From an uncultured Oscillospiraceae bacterium (GTDB lineage Bacteria; Bacillota; Clostridia; Oscillospirales; Acutalibacteraceae): a DNA stretch of 64,000 nt. This document shows, one piece after another, positions 17,441 through 28,534 of the stretch (position 1 is the stretch's first letter; each line of letters starts with the position of its first letter). Under the pieces are notes generated by a model. The model was not told where the DNA came from, did not search any database, and worked only from the letters and a program-made list of their open reading frames with translations. The stretch is from the NCBI GenBank assembly GCA_900541565.1, contig UQKB01000002.1, positions 111,057-175,056 on the forward strand, read 5' to 3'. Both the position numbers and the translations under genes were made by a program.

Positions 17441-19008
17441 TGAAAAAATCGACAAGGAATATCCTCATTGCCGTGTGTGCCGTTGTGCTTTTAGTCGGCA
17501 TATTGCTTTTGGTAACGCTGGTTCCGTGGGGCGGCGATTCCGCCACCGACATAACGACCTCCACCTATCCCACAGACGAAAACGGCGAACAATACGCAAC
17601 AGACGCAATGGGCAATAAAATTCCATCTGAAAAAGACAAAAACGGCAATATTTTAAGCGCAGGTATCGTCACTCTTGCAGACCAGGGGCCGCTGAATCTG
17701 GAAAAAATTGAGGTACAAAACGACTCCGGCTCCTTCACTGTGCTTGCAGAAACGCAAACAACGCAGGCAACCAACGCGCAGGGCGAGGAGGAAGAGCAAA
17801 CCGAGGCGACCGTTTATACGCTGGTGGGCTTTGAAGACCAACAATTGCTCAGCGGCCAGCCCGAAGCAATTGCAAACGACGCCTCCAATATGCAAACCAC
17901 AAGGATTATCGACATAAACGGGGAAAACCCCGGCAATTACGGTTTGGAGCATCCGCGCGCCACCGTTACGGCAACCTTTGTCGACGGTACGGTCATTACC
18001 TACAAGGTCGGCGACGAAGCACCAGCCGAATTGGGCGTATACCTGCAGTGCAACGACGACAAGGCCATTTACCTGGTTGCCACAGACGCGGTTGACAGCT
18101 TTTTATTCTCCCCGCTTGATTTGCTGAGCAAGGAAATTACCACAGCAGGGGAATCAGAAGAAAGCAGTGAAATTGAAACCATGACCCTTTCGGGTACAAA
18201 TTATCCACAGACTGTGACAATTGTCCCGAACGACGACGAAACAAACAGCGCCTATTATAAGATGACGTCCCCCGTGGAGCAGCCTGTCAGTGTGGAAAAG
18301 GGCTCTGAAGTAATGGGCGGTATCCGCGGCTTAAGCGCAGACGCCGTTATAGCTGTAAATCCCACAGATGAACAGCTTGAAAGCTTTGGCCTGAAAAACC
18401 CTGCAGCTACGGTAAGGGCGGTTTACAGCGACACAACCATTACGCTGTCCGCCTCAACACCGGACGACGACGGAAACGTTTATCTGACCAGCTCTGATAA
18501 GGATATGGTTTACCAGCTGTCCGCCGATATGGTCCCATGGGCAAAATACACATATGAAGACCTGCGGTACGAATACATTTTAAAGCCCAATCTGGACTTT
18601 TTAAGTGAAATTGCAATTACCGCCGACGGCGAAACCTATACCTTTAGCATAGCAAAGGAAGAAAAGGAAGACGAAGAGGGCAACGTTACACAGGAAACCA
18701 CCGTAAAATGTGGCGGTAAAACGATCAGCAGCGCCTACTTTAACACGTTTTTTGAAAACCTGACAAGCGTGCAGCGCCAGTCCAACGCCGACGGCGTGCA
18801 GGCAAGCGGCGGTGCAGTTTTGGTTGTAAAATACACGTATAACAACGGTAAAACGGCCGATACCGTTTCGTACTACAACGCAGGCAGCCGGAAGGTTCTT
18901 GTAAACACAAACGGTACGGCAGACAGTGTGGTCTATGAAACCTATACAAATAAAATGATTGCAGACACACCGGTTATTGCGCAGGGAAAGCGTGTAGACC
19001 CCTCTTAA
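17440..19008 (+). CDS. DUF4340 domain protein
   Basis: A 522-residue membrane-anchored extracytoplasmic protein: one N-terminal helix (about 7-31) followed by repeated DUF4340 units, visible as LVGFEDQQLLSG, YGLEHPRATVTATF and, later, FGLKNPAATVRAVY. It starts at an ATG overlapping the stop of the GldG-like gene (TAATG). DUF4340 proteins regularly follow GldA/F/G-like genes, so a role in the same envelope complex is inferred; no activity is established. The sequence is Thr/Asp/Glu-rich, as expected for an exposed protein. Confidence 0.87.
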   Translation: MKKSTRNILIAVCAVVLLVGILLLVTLVPWGGDSATDITTSTYPTDENGEQYATDAMGNKIPSEKDKNGNILSAGIVTLADQGPLNLEKIEVQNDSGSFTVLAETQTTQATNAQGEEEEQTEATVYTLVGFEDQQLLSGQPEAIANDASNMQTTRIIDINGENPGNYGLEHPRATVTATFVDGTVITYKVGDEAPAELGVYLQCNDDKAIYLVATDAVDSFLFSPLDLLSKEITTAGESEESSEIETMTLSGTNYPQTVTIVPNDDETNSAYYKMTSPVEQPVSVEKGSEVMGGIRGLSADAVIAVNPTDEQLESFGLKNPAATVRAVYSDTTITLSASTPDDDGNVYLTSSDKDMVYQLSADMVPWAKYTYEDLRYEYILKPNLDFLSEIAITADGETYTFSIAKEEKEDEEGNVTQETTVKCGGKTISSAYFNTFFENLTSVQRQSNADGVQASGGAVLVVKYTYNNGKTADTVSYYNAGSRKVLVNTNGTADSVVYETYTNKMIADTPVIAQGKRVDPS

Positions 19009-19043
19009 GATTTCTTCTATTATAGGGTAAATAAAAGCTTTTA

Positions 19044-19076
19044 AAAACAGGGCAGGAAATCATCCTGCCCTGTTTT
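19044..19076 (+). terminator. Intrinsic terminator of the GldA/F/G-like operon
   Basis: A 14-pair stem AAAACAGGGCAGGA / TCCTGCCCTGTTTT with a five-base loop; the distal arm ends in TTTT. Confidence 0.85.
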
Positions 19077-19085
19077 GGTATGATA

Positions 19086-19120
19086 GAAGGCCCCCGGCGG
19101 GTTTAAGCCGGGGGGCCTTC
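19086..19120. terminator. Second hairpin between the convergent operons
   Basis: GAAGGCCCCC..GGC pairs with GCC..GGGGGCCTTC with one bulged G, followed on the plus strand by TTCTTTTT. It lies in the convergent gap between the DUF4340 gene and gyrA. A weaker inverted repeat TGCATAGG / CCTATGCA (19133-19180) and an AAGGC / GCCTT stem near 19200 follow before gyrA. Confidence 0.6.
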
Positions 19121-19231
19121 TTCTTTTTGGGGTGCATAGGTAAAATACAGCAGTTGCTGCAATTTAACACAGCCTATGCAAAATTTCCCTTTTATAAGGC
19201 TTTTTTGAAATTTACAAAAGCCTTCTTTTAT

Positions 19232-21739
19232 TTATTCCTGCACAGCCTCCTGCGCCGGCTGTTCCTCAGGCATCGGCTCTTCTTCGCTTTCCTGCTCTTC
19301 ATGCTGTGCCCTGGCAAGTGTGACGACCTTACTTCCGTCCTTTACCTTCATAACAACCACACCCTTGCTGGGCCTTGCGCACAGCCGGATGGAATCTGCC
19401 TGTATACGGATGATAATGCCGTCGTCCGATATAATAATGATGTCGTCGTCCAGATCCACAACCTTGATCGCCGCAACGTCGCCGTATTTTTGTACATGAT
19501 AGTTTATAAGCCCCTTGCCGCCTCTTGTCTGCAGTCTGTAGTCGCTGATGTTGGAAAGCCTTCCATAGCCGGTTTCCGAAACGGTAAGCACAAAAGCCCC
19601 TTCGCGGATGGTGGACATGCCTATAACTTCGTCGTCCTCCTGCAGCGTAATAGCCTTTACACCTCTGGCCCCTCTGCCCATGGGACGCACGTCTGTTTCT
19701 TTAAAGCGGATTGCCATGCCCTTTCTGGTTGCTACAAGCATCTGTGCGCTGCCATCTGTCATGCGCACCCAGGCAAGCTCGTCCCCTTCGTTAAGCTCCA
19801 GCGCAATAATGCCGCCTTTTCTGGCCGTGTTATATGCGTTGAGCGCAATGCGCTTGACAAGGCCCTTTCTTGTAACCATGATCAAATATTTGCCTTCTTC
19901 AAATTTGGGCACGCGGATCATGGAAGTGACCTTCTCTTCCCCACTGATCGGCAGCAGATTTGCAATGTTCATCCCCTTTGAAGTGCGGCTTCCCTCTGGG
20001 ATTTCGTAGCATTTCAGCCTGTATACCCGGCCTGTATTGGTAAAAAACAGCACATAATCGTGACTGTTGATAATAAACATTTCGCTTGCAACGTCTTCTT
20101 CTCTGCGCGACATAGCAGAAACGCCCTTTCCTCCGCGCCGCTGGGTATGGTAGGTATCTACAGCAAGACGCTTTACATAGCCAAAATCTGTCAGCGTAAG
20201 CACACATTCCTCATGCGGAATCAAATCCTCAATGTCAACCTCTCCGCTTACGGCCATGATCTCTGTCCGCCTTGGATCCGCATATTTATTGCGGATTGCC
20301 GTAATTTCTTCTTTAATAATCTGCAGCTGCCTGTGTGGGTCTGCCAAAATATCCTTATAATCGGCTATTTTCTGTTCCAGTGAAAGCAGCTCTTCCTCCA
20401 CCTTGCTGCGTTCCATACCGGTCAACTGCCCTAGCCGCATTTGTACAATGGCCTGTGTTTGCACATCATCCAGCCCAAACCGCTCAGAAAGCCGCTGCCT
20501 GGCCGTGCTTTGATCTTTAGAGCTGCGAATAATGGAAATGACCTCGTCGATTGCGTCAATTGCAATCTTAAGCCCTTCCAGAATATGCGCGCGTTCCTCT
20601 GCCTTGCGCAAATCGTAAACGGTTCTGCGTGTTATAACGCTCTGCTGGAAATCTATGTAATGCTGCAGCATGTCGTGCAGCGTAAGCACCTTTGGCTCAC
20701 CATCCACAATTGCAAGCATAATTACGCCAAACGTAACCTGCATCTGCGAATAGGAATACAGCTGGTTTAAAACAATCTGCGGCGAGGCGTCGCGCTTTAT
20801 ATCGATCTCTATATGCATTCCCGCGCGGTCGGAATGGTCCTCCACATTGGATATTCCTTCAATGCGCTTGTCTTTTACAAGGTTTGCAATACTTTCCACC
20901 AGGCGCGCCTTATTGACCTGGTAGGGGAGCTCTGTAACAATAATTTTAAACCGCCCGTTCTTCTGTTCCACAATCTCTGCACGCGCGCGCACAATAATTT
21001 TCCCGCGCCCTGTGGCATAAGCGGCGCGGATCCCGCTTCTTCCCATGATCAGCGCTCCCGTGGGGAAGTCCGGTCCCTGGATATGCTGCATCAAATCCTC
21101 AAGGCGTGCGTCGGGGTTATCGATCAGGCAGCATATGGCGTCGATGACCTCTCCCATGTTGTGCGGAGGAATGTTCGTCGCCATACCGACAGCAATCCCG
21201 CTTGAGCCATTTACAAGCAGGTTTGGAAAACGCGACGGCAAAACCGTGGGTTCTTTTAGCCTGTCGTCAAAATTGGGCATGAAATCGACGGTTTCCTTAT
21301 CTATATCTGTGAGCATTTCGACCGCCATTTTGCTCATCTTCGCTTCCGTATAACGGTAAGCTGCGGGAGGGTCCCCGTCGACAGATCCAAAATTTCCATG
21401 CCCGTCCACCAGCATATAGCGCATGGAAAAATCCTGCGCCAGGCGCACCAGCGCGTCGTAAACAGACGCATCACCATGCGGATGGTAGCTGCCCAAAACG
21501 GCACCAACCGTATCTGCACATTTTCTGTATGGTTTTTCAGGCCCCAGCCCTTTTTCATACATGGTATAAAGAATCCGCCTGTGTACGGGTTTAAGTCCGT
21601 CGCGGACGTCCGGCAGCGCACGCGACACAATAACAGACATGGAATATTCCATAAAGGATTTTTGCATTTCGTTATTGATATCGACGTCTATAATTTTTTG
21701 CTGCGCATGCATAAGCTCGTTGTTTTCTCTGTTATCCAA
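19232..21739 (-). CDS. gyrA: DNA gyrase subunit A
   Basis: Type II topoisomerase subunit that cleaves and rejoins DNA. The 835 residues show the breakage-reunion domain with [17 protein letters not shown], the catalytic tyrosine in [11 protein letters not shown], and a C-terminal beta-pinwheel with the GyrA box QRRGGKGV, which identifies gyrase rather than topoisomerase IV. It ends in an acidic Glu-rich tail. The start is TTG at 21739, seven bases after AGAGGGTG. The usual gyrB-gyrA pair is separated here by four genes. Confidence 0.97.
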   Translation of the reverse strand: MDNRENNELMHAQQKIIDVDINNEMQKSFMEYSMSVIVSRALPDVRDGLKPVHRRILYTMYEKGLGPEKPYRKCADTVGAVLGSYHPHGDASVYDALVRLAQDFSMRYMLVDGHGNFGSVDGDPPAAYRYTEAKMSKMAVEMLTDIDKETVDFMPNFDDRLKEPTVLPSRFPNLLVNGSSGIAVGMATNIPPHNMGEVIDAICCLIDNPDARLEDLMQHIQGPDFPTGALIMGRSGIRAAYATGRGKIIVRARAEIVEQKNGRFKIIVTELPYQVNKARLVESIANLVKDKRIEGISNVEDHSDRAGMHIEIDIKRDASPQIVLNQLYSYSQMQVTFGVIMLAIVDGEPKVLTLHDMLQHYIDFQQSVITRRTVYDLRKAEERAHILEGLKIAIDAIDEVISIIRSSKDQSTARQRLSERFGLDDVQTQAIVQMRLGQLTGMERSKVEEELLSLEQKIADYKDILADPHRQLQIIKEEITAIRNKYADPRRTEIMAVSGEVDIEDLIPHEECVLTLTDFGYVKRLAVDTYHTQRRGGKGVSAMSRREEDVASEMFIINSHDYVLFFTNTGRVYRLKCYEIPEGSRTSKGMNIANLLPISGEEKVTSMIRVPKFEEGKYLIMVTRKGLVKRIALNAYNTARKGGIIALELNEGDELAWVRMTDGSAQMLVATRKGMAIRFKETDVRPMGRGARGVKAITLQEDDEVIGMSTIREGAFVLTVSETGYGRLSNISDYRLQTRGGKGLINYHVQKYGDVAAIKVVDLDDDIIIISDDGIIIRIQADSIRLCARPSKGVVVMKVKDGSKVVTLARAQHEEQESEEEPMPEEQPAQEAVQE

Positions 21740-21813
21740 TGAAAGACACCCTCTTTATCCTACGCGGTCTAAAAGCCCGCTGTATATTGCATTTTGTTTT
21801 ATATCGTTTTTGC

Positions 21814-22353
21814 CTACCGGCCGCCTATATATCCTCCCTGCGGCAGCTGCTGCACAAAAAGCGCATGCAATTCCTGGATTTGCTGCTGCGTTAATACACG
21901 CTTGGGGATAGAAAACGCCTGCCCATACCCGGTAAAGCATAAAAACTGCAGATTTGTTTCCACACATTTCCACAATTGCGCAGCTTCCGTACAAAGCTCA
22001 TACTTATCAGATTGCAAAGCAAGCTGCGTTCCTTCAATTGTAAGCCTGTAGGAAGGCCGCTTTTCCTTATGGACTTCATAATCGTTTTCCGCGCTTTTTT
22101 TGGCAAAAACACGAAGGATAAAAAAATCATAAAATACAGCAATCATTAAGCCGAGCAAAACGGAAAGAATGCTGTAAACCAGATCTGCCTGCTGGATCAT
22201 TTGGAAAAATGCCTGCAATATAAAAAACACGCCCGCCGCTGCACAAAGCGCCGTAATCCATTTTTTTCTGGCTTGCTGCTGGAGTAGCAGGCTTTTTTCC
22301 ACATATTCTTTTTTATCAAGCAGGTAGCTTACCTCTATTTTCTTTTGTTCCAT
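21814..22353 (-). CDS. YcxB-like membrane protein (copy 1)
   Basis: A 179-residue protein with two adjacent membrane helices (about 33-50 and 58-80) in an otherwise soluble, charged chain. The C-terminal part reads SIPKRVLTQQQIQELHALF, the PKR-aliphatic-QQ pattern typical of YcxB-like domains, whose function is unknown. It overlaps the next gene upstream by 19 bases and is one of three distantly similar proteins in this gyrA-gyrB interval. Confidence 0.72.
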   Translation of the reverse strand: MEQKKIEVSYLLDKKEYVEKSLLLQQQARKKWITALCAAAGVFFILQAFFQMIQQADLVYSILSVLLGLMIAVFYDFFILRVFAKKSAENDYEVHKEKRPSYRLTIEGTQLALQSDKYELCTEAAQLWKCVETNLQFLCFTGYGQAFSIPKRVLTQQQIQELHALFVQQLPQGGYIGGR

Positions 22354-22922
22354 GGCTTTACCTCAACAAAGCCGCGCACATAGGTATTTTTAAAATACGC
22401 ATGCAGCGCTGCGATCTGTTGTTTTTTGCAAAAGGCTTTGTCCACTATATACATATGTCCTGATTTTGAAAGTAAAATAAACAAACTTTGGCTTTCTATG
22501 CACTTTTTTATATCTGTTCTGGACAGCTTTCTTTTTTCATGTTCACTTTCAAAAAGAAAAAATTCTTTATAAAAGGACAAGGTATATTCCTGTTTTACAA
22601 AAGGGTTTGTCACATAGCTTTTCTTAACCGCGCTTTCTTCTTCCCTTACAGAGACAAACGCAAACAGCATAAACACCAAAAAGAAAAACAAAACGGCCGT
22701 AAGCTGCTGGGCTATAGCCAAAAACCCGCTGTCGGCCACCAGCTGTGCAAGCCGGACAAGCGCGGCTGCCAGCAAAACAACTGCAACGGCTGCAACCAAA
22801 AATCGAAGCCTGTTTTTCCCGGTGCTCTTTTGTACAGATTGATTTGCCAGCATGCAGGTTTCTTCTTTTAGAACCTGTCCCTCTATCCTCACAAAAGGAG
22901 TACCCGTGTCTTCTATATACAT
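22335..22922 (-). CDS. YcxB-like membrane protein (copy 2)
   Basis: A 195-residue protein with two membrane helices (about 41-58 and 68-90), a charged middle part and a C-terminal YIVDKAFCKKQQIAALHAYF, matching copy 1 in position and pattern. The ATG at 22922 follows GAGGAA, which lies in the end of the thioesterase gene; a TTG five codons upstream overlaps that gene and has no site of its own. Function unknown; probably co-translated with its neighbours. Confidence 0.7.
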   Translation of the reverse strand: MYIEDTGTPFVRIEGQVLKEETCMLANQSVQKSTGKNRLRFLVAAVAVVLLAAALVRLAQLVADSGFLAIAQQLTAVLFFFLVFMLFAFVSVREEESAVKKSYVTNPFVKQEYTLSFYKEFFLFESEHEKRKLSRTDIKKCIESQSLFILLSKSGHMYIVDKAFCKKQQIAALHAYFKNTYVRGFVEVKPWNKRK

Positions 22923-22926
22923 CGAT

Positions 22927-23346
22927 TTATTCCTCAATCCCGCTGCTAAGCGCCCGATAAATTTCTGGAAGCGCTTTTTTCCCGTTGATAGGCCGGAAGG
23001 TTTTTGCGCTTACAAAGCCATGGGATGTGCTTCCCGTTGCCAAAAGCGCCTGGTCTTTCTGTCTTTTTACTTTGTATGCAAAGATAATCCGCGCAGCAGT
23101 AATTTTTGAAACGGATGTTTCCACAATCAGCTCATCTTCATAATATGCCGGCAGATAAAACTGGCAGGTTAAGCCGGAAAGCGGCGTCATCACACCCTGC
23201 TGCTCCATTACGCTATAAGGCATACCGGCTTGTTTGATAAAATCTGTCCTGCCGACTTCAAACCAAACGGCATATACGCTGTGATGCACGATCCCCATTT
23301 TATCTGTTTCTGCATAGCGGACCGTAATTTTGCTTTCCGTAATCAA
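22927..23346 (-). CDS. YbgC/4HBT-family acyl-CoA thioesterase
   Basis: A 139-residue hotdog-fold protein. The N-terminus has RYAETDKMGIVHHSVYAVWFE, with the conserved Asp that serves as catalytic residue in 4-hydroxybenzoyl-CoA thioesterase relatives. It ends near the start of the YcxB-like copy 2 gene, four bases apart. Translation starts at TTG 23346 behind GGAGG. The substrate is not visible from the sequence; YbgC-type enzymes act on short- to medium-chain acyl-CoAs. Its presence between membrane-protein genes suggests lipid-related work, but that is inference. Confidence 0.88.
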   Translation of the reverse strand: MITESKITVRYAETDKMGIVHHSVYAVWFEVGRTDFIKQAGMPYSVMEQQGVMTPLSGLTCQFYLPAYYEDELIVETSVSKITAARIIFAYKVKRQKDQALLATGSTSHGFVSAKTFRPINGKKALPEIYRALSSGIEE

Positions 23347-23378
23347 TCCTATTTCCTCCTGTCTATCTACTTTTCGCT

Positions 23379-23978
23379 TTACTGATAAGGGCGTGTACCC
23401 TTTTGTACCAGACTCTTAACCTTTTGCAGATTTTCGGGACGGATTGCCCGTTCCGGAATTGCAAAGAGCTGTTTGTTCTGCGTATGAAACACCAAAAGGC
23501 CGTCGCCCTGTGATAAACGGCTTGTCTGGTCCAGCGGTATTTTCCAGGAGGAATCGTTGCCGATAATGGTGATTTTTTCTTCTGTAATTTTCGCTTTGAT
23601 CACATTTCCCTTCGCATTTTCCTTTGCCAGGCGTTTTAACTGAAAATAGGGAACCAGCCAAATCACCGCAATAATCAAAAGCGATATTATGGCAAAAACA
23701 AGCCAGTTGACGTTCTGCCCGACCAGGAAAGAAACAAAAAAGCCCGCAGCCGCGATGATCATTAAAATCGTATAAACAATCGCCCTTTTCCCCGACGTTT
23801 TAAAAATACCGGCTTTCTTTAAGCAAAGGTAGGCCTCCTGCTGTGTTAATGCATAGGAAACCTCTTCCAAAAACTGCTGCGCTTCTTTTTCGGTGTTTTC
23901 CTGCCTGTGCGGTGTTTGCTGCACCTGCTGTGACAGATCTCTTGCCTGTTTTAAAATCTCGTCGACTGCGTTGTCCAT
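23379..23978 (-). CDS. YcxB-like membrane protein (copy 3)
   Basis: A 199-residue protein with a coiled-coil-like Gln/Glu-rich N-terminus (about 1-45), two membrane helices (about 66-85 and 92-110) and a C-terminal domain ending LFAIPERAIRPENLQKVKSL, the same pattern as copies 1 and 2. The ATG at 23978 is chosen over a TTG nine codons earlier because GGGAAGTG lies in front of it. It is 35 bases downstream of gyrB on the same strand. Confidence 0.7.
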   Translation of the reverse strand: MDNAVDEILKQARDLSQQVQQTPHRQENTEKEAQQFLEEVSYALTQQEAYLCLKKAGIFKTSGKRAIVYTILMIIAAAGFFVSFLVGQNVNWLVFAIISLLIIAVIWLVPYFQLKRLAKENAKGNVIKAKITEEKITIIGNDSSWKIPLDQTSRLSQGDGLLVFHTQNKQLFAIPERAIRPENLQKVKSLVQKGTRPYQ

Positions 23979-24013
23979 CTGCTTCACTTCCCTATCTTCG
24001 ATCAAAGCGCCGT

Positions 24014-25969
<1,956 letters not shown>

Positions 25970-25975
25970 CTACAA

Positions 25976-26320
25976 TCAAGCTCTTTTATTTTTCTTTGTT
26001 TCCCTATTTTTTTGTCCTTTCTGCATTTTTTTATAGCGGACCGTATAAGGGAAAAGAAGCATAGCGATCAAAACAAATACAACTGTAACGGCCAGACATC
26101 CCCATATTGTAATGTTTTCTAAAATATTAAGCAAAAAAAGATTCAGGCCAACCAAAAAAACAGATACAACCAAAAGCAAAACAAACCGACCCTTTTTATA
26201 GAAAATCGAAAATGTTTTTTTACAGTTATGGCAGGTCATTTCTTTTTGCTTGACCGTGTCTCTTACAGTTTTATAGTGATAGACCGCATGACAATACGGA
26301 CAGACCGGAAGCTTTAACAT
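25976..26320 (-). CDS. Zinc-ribbon membrane protein (shorter copy)
   Basis: A 114-residue protein with an N-terminal zinc ribbon (CPYCHAVYHYK ... CHNCKKTFSIFY), two membrane helices (about 46-65 and 70-92) and a strongly basic tail. The layout matches the next gene upstream. The ribosome binding site is AAAGGGAAG. Lies 16 bases after the next gene and directly before gyrB. Function unknown. Confidence 0.75.
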   Translation of the reverse strand: MLKLPVCPYCHAVYHYKTVRDTVKQKEMTCHNCKKTFSIFYKKGRFVLLLVVSVFLVGLNLFLLNILENITIWGCLAVTVVFVLIAMLLFPYTVRYKKMQKGQKNRETKKNKRA

Positions 26321-26336
26321 GCCGTCTTCCCTTTCT

Positions 26337-26873
26337 TTACAGTTTTCGATCAGTATAAGAAGAAATATCCAGATATTCTTCCTCCTGGTTTTCTTTTATG
26401 GTTGGAATAATCTTTGTAGAGGTATCTTCCATTTTTTCTTCGTCTAAAAAAATATATTCCCCGCCTATATTTGACACCCTTGGCATAACTCTTGTCGATC
26501 CGCTTGCGGCAGTTGGTACAGTAGGCCTATATATCCTCTTTTTTGTTATTTTTTTATCTGTCTGCCCTGCTGTATGAACCTTTAGCGGAACCAAACGGAA
26601 GAAAAGAGGGGTACACAGGTAAAATATAATAAAGGGGATCAACACCCAGAGCATCCCCCAAAGCTGATCCTTTTTTCCAACCAGTAACCATGCAATTAAA
26701 ATACCGACCGCAATCAGAATGGTTGCCAAAATGGCACCGCGTATTGCTTTCCGAAAATAGATGGTGGAATTTCTTCCGCACTTCTTACAGGTATGCTCCC
26801 CTTCGCTTTTTTCTAAAAAAGCCGATATATAAGATACCTTTTTTCCACAATACGGGCATTGCAAATTTCTCAT
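26337..26873 (-). CDS. Zinc-ribbon membrane protein (longer copy)
   Basis: A 178-residue protein starting MRNLQCPYCGKKVSYIS with a second CKKCGRNS pair, then two membrane helices (about 43-65 and 72-92), and a hydrophilic C-terminal half of about 80 residues with no recognised domain, ending in an acidic stretch (EEEYLDISSY). It is similar in layout to the shorter copy next to it, which suggests tandem duplication. Function unknown. Confidence 0.75.
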   Translation of the reverse strand: MRNLQCPYCGKKVSYISAFLEKSEGEHTCKKCGRNSTIYFRKAIRGAILATILIAVGILIAWLLVGKKDQLWGMLWVLIPFIIFYLCTPLFFRLVPLKVHTAGQTDKKITKKRIYRPTVPTAASGSTRVMPRVSNIGGEYIFLDEEKMEDTSTKIIPTIKENQEEEYLDISSYTDRKL

Positions 26874-26906
26874 ATACCATTTCCCACCTTTTTAAAAACC
26901 TGTTTT

Positions 26907-27194
26907 TCAGGACTCCTTTTCAATAAAAGCTCTATCTTTTTGCATATTTTTTCTTTTTAAAAGCGTTGCAGAGGACAGCTGACTTATATAAACAGCTGTT
27001 TTCCCCCTTTTTTTGTCTTTGCATAAAATAAAGGATTTTGGCAATTCATACGAAACTGTAACGACCTGCCTTTTCTTTTCCGCCTTTGCCAAGTAGTCCC
27101 TTGTATGTTTTGAAACCGTGGTGATATCCAAGTCAAAAATGCCGATGATATCGCCTGTTCGGATAACCGTGTCCTGTCCTAAATGTAAATACAT
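26907..27194 (-). CDS. remB: Extracellular matrix regulator RemB family (DUF370)
   Basis: A 95-residue protein starting MYLHLGQDTVIRTGDIIGIFDLD, the family pattern. In Bacillus subtilis the homologue RemB (YaaB) lies between recF and gyrB and is related to RemA, a DNA-binding activator of matrix genes; the location here is the same. It starts behind GGGTG six bases after recF. A role in this organism is not established. Confidence 0.88.
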   Translation of the reverse strand: MYLHLGQDTVIRTGDIIGIFDLDITTVSKHTRDYLAKAEKKRQVVTVSYELPKSFILCKDKKRGKTAVYISQLSSATLLKRKNMQKDRAFIEKES

Positions 27195-27200
27195 AAACTT

Positions 27201-28319
27201 TCACCCGCTGTGCTCCGTTATATTTTTTATTTCTCCTTCACTGATATGAAAAGCACAGCCCCCCTGCAAATTTTGCACCGCAGACCGGTCGCAGCAGGTA
27301 ATAAAAACCTGCCATCCTTGCAGCTTATTTAAAAGGTACGTCTGCCTGGACAAATCCAGCTCGCTTAAAACATCATCTAAAAGGATTATAGGATTTTCCT
27401 GTGTTCTTTCTTTTAATACGGCGGCTTCCGCCAGCTTTAAAGATAAAACAGCGCTTCTTTGCTGCCCCTGTGAAGCAAAATTTCTTGCCTTGATCCCATT
27501 GATCAAAATTTCTATATCATCCCTATGCGGACCATAGTTGGTGCATCCTGTATATATATCCTCTTTTTTAGCCAAAGAAAGGGATTGCATAAGCTTTTCC
27601 TCCATCTGTGCAACAGAATCCCCCGGCTGTACTTTACACCCAGATTGATAGGTAATAGAGAGCTCCTCTTTTTTTTCCGAAATTCCCATATGGAACGTAC
27701 GTGCTTTTTCCCTTAAAAAATCTATATAGGAAAATCTTTCATACAAAAGGGAAGCACCCGTTTGCGCAAGCTTTTCATCCCATATGGAAAGCGTTTCGGA
27801 AAGCTCCCTGTGGCGCGGTATATCCTTTAAAAGCGCGTTTCTCTGGTTTAATATTTTATGATATCTTGTAAATAAAACTGCATAGCGCGGCTTTAGCCTG
27901 CACAGCGCACCGTCAACAAAGCGTCTTCTCTCTGAAGGGCCGTTTTTCACCAATGTTAAATGTTCAGGCGAAAAAACAACAGACGTGCATTTTCCAATGA
28001 GCTCCGCCGTTGAATTTTTCTTTACCCCGTTTAAAACGGCTTCTCTTTTATTTTGCAAAATCCGTATTTGCGCAGTTTGCATACGTTCTTCTGCAAAAAA
28101 TGCAACGGAAACCGTCGCAGATGTGTTTTTAAAAGAAACCAGCTCGCTGTCCTTTGCTCCCCTGAAGGAACGCACACCGTTAAACATCCAAATACATTCC
28201 AGTAAATTGGTCTTTCCCTGCGCATTATCGCCGTAAATGACATTCATTCCTTCAGACGGCCGAATACAACCGTCTTTTAAATTTCGAAATCCACAAAAAG
28301 TAAGCTCGCGGATGGTCAC
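27201..28319 (-). CDS. recF: DNA replication and repair protein RecF
   Basis: SMC-like ATPase that helps RecO and RecR load RecA at gaps. The 372 residues have Walker A GDNAQGKTNLLECI near residue 30, the signature QGQQRSAVLSLKLAE, and Walker B PIILLDDVLSELD. The GTG start at 28319 overlaps the stop of the S4 gene (GTGA), showing translational coupling. Standard dnaA-dnaN-S4-recF order. Confidence 0.97.
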   Translation of the reverse strand: MTIRELTFCGFRNLKDGCIRPSEGMNVIYGDNAQGKTNLLECIWMFNGVRSFRGAKDSELVSFKNTSATVSVAFFAEERMQTAQIRILQNKREAVLNGVKKNSTAELIGKCTSVVFSPEHLTLVKNGPSERRRFVDGALCRLKPRYAVLFTRYHKILNQRNALLKDIPRHRELSETLSIWDEKLAQTGASLLYERFSYIDFLREKARTFHMGISEKKEELSITYQSGCKVQPGDSVAQMEEKLMQSLSLAKKEDIYTGCTNYGPHRDDIEILINGIKARNFASQGQQRSAVLSLKLAEAAVLKERTQENPIILLDDVLSELDLSRQTYLLNKLQGWQVFITCCDRSAVQNLQGGCAFHISEGEIKNITEHSG

Positions 28320-28534
28320 TTCCTGTACACCTCTAGAATTTTATCCTCATTTTGCACCTGGTCGCCCACGTGTATTTTTTTTCCTCTTTCTGTGCAAACC
28401 TTTCCATTGACATAAACCTTTCCACTTTGCACCAAAACTTTTGCCTGTCCCCCTGTCGGCACAACCCCACCAAATTTTAATAGGCTGTCCAGCTTAATAA
28501 AATCCTGGTCAATATAGACTTTTTCAATTTTCAT
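28316..28534 (-). CDS. yaaA: S4-domain RNA-binding protein (YaaA/RlbA family)
   Basis: A 72-residue S4-like protein (LDSLLKFGGVVPTGGQAKVLV, VYVNGKVCTERGKKI), which probably binds structured RNA. It is the conserved small gene between dnaN and recF in Firmicutes. Its ATG overlaps the end of dnaN by 11 bases, preceded by GAGGTT. Confidence 0.92.
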   Translation of the reverse strand: MKIEKVYIDQDFIKLDSLLKFGGVVPTGGQAKVLVQSGKVYVNGKVCTERGKKIHVGDQVQNEDKILEVYRK

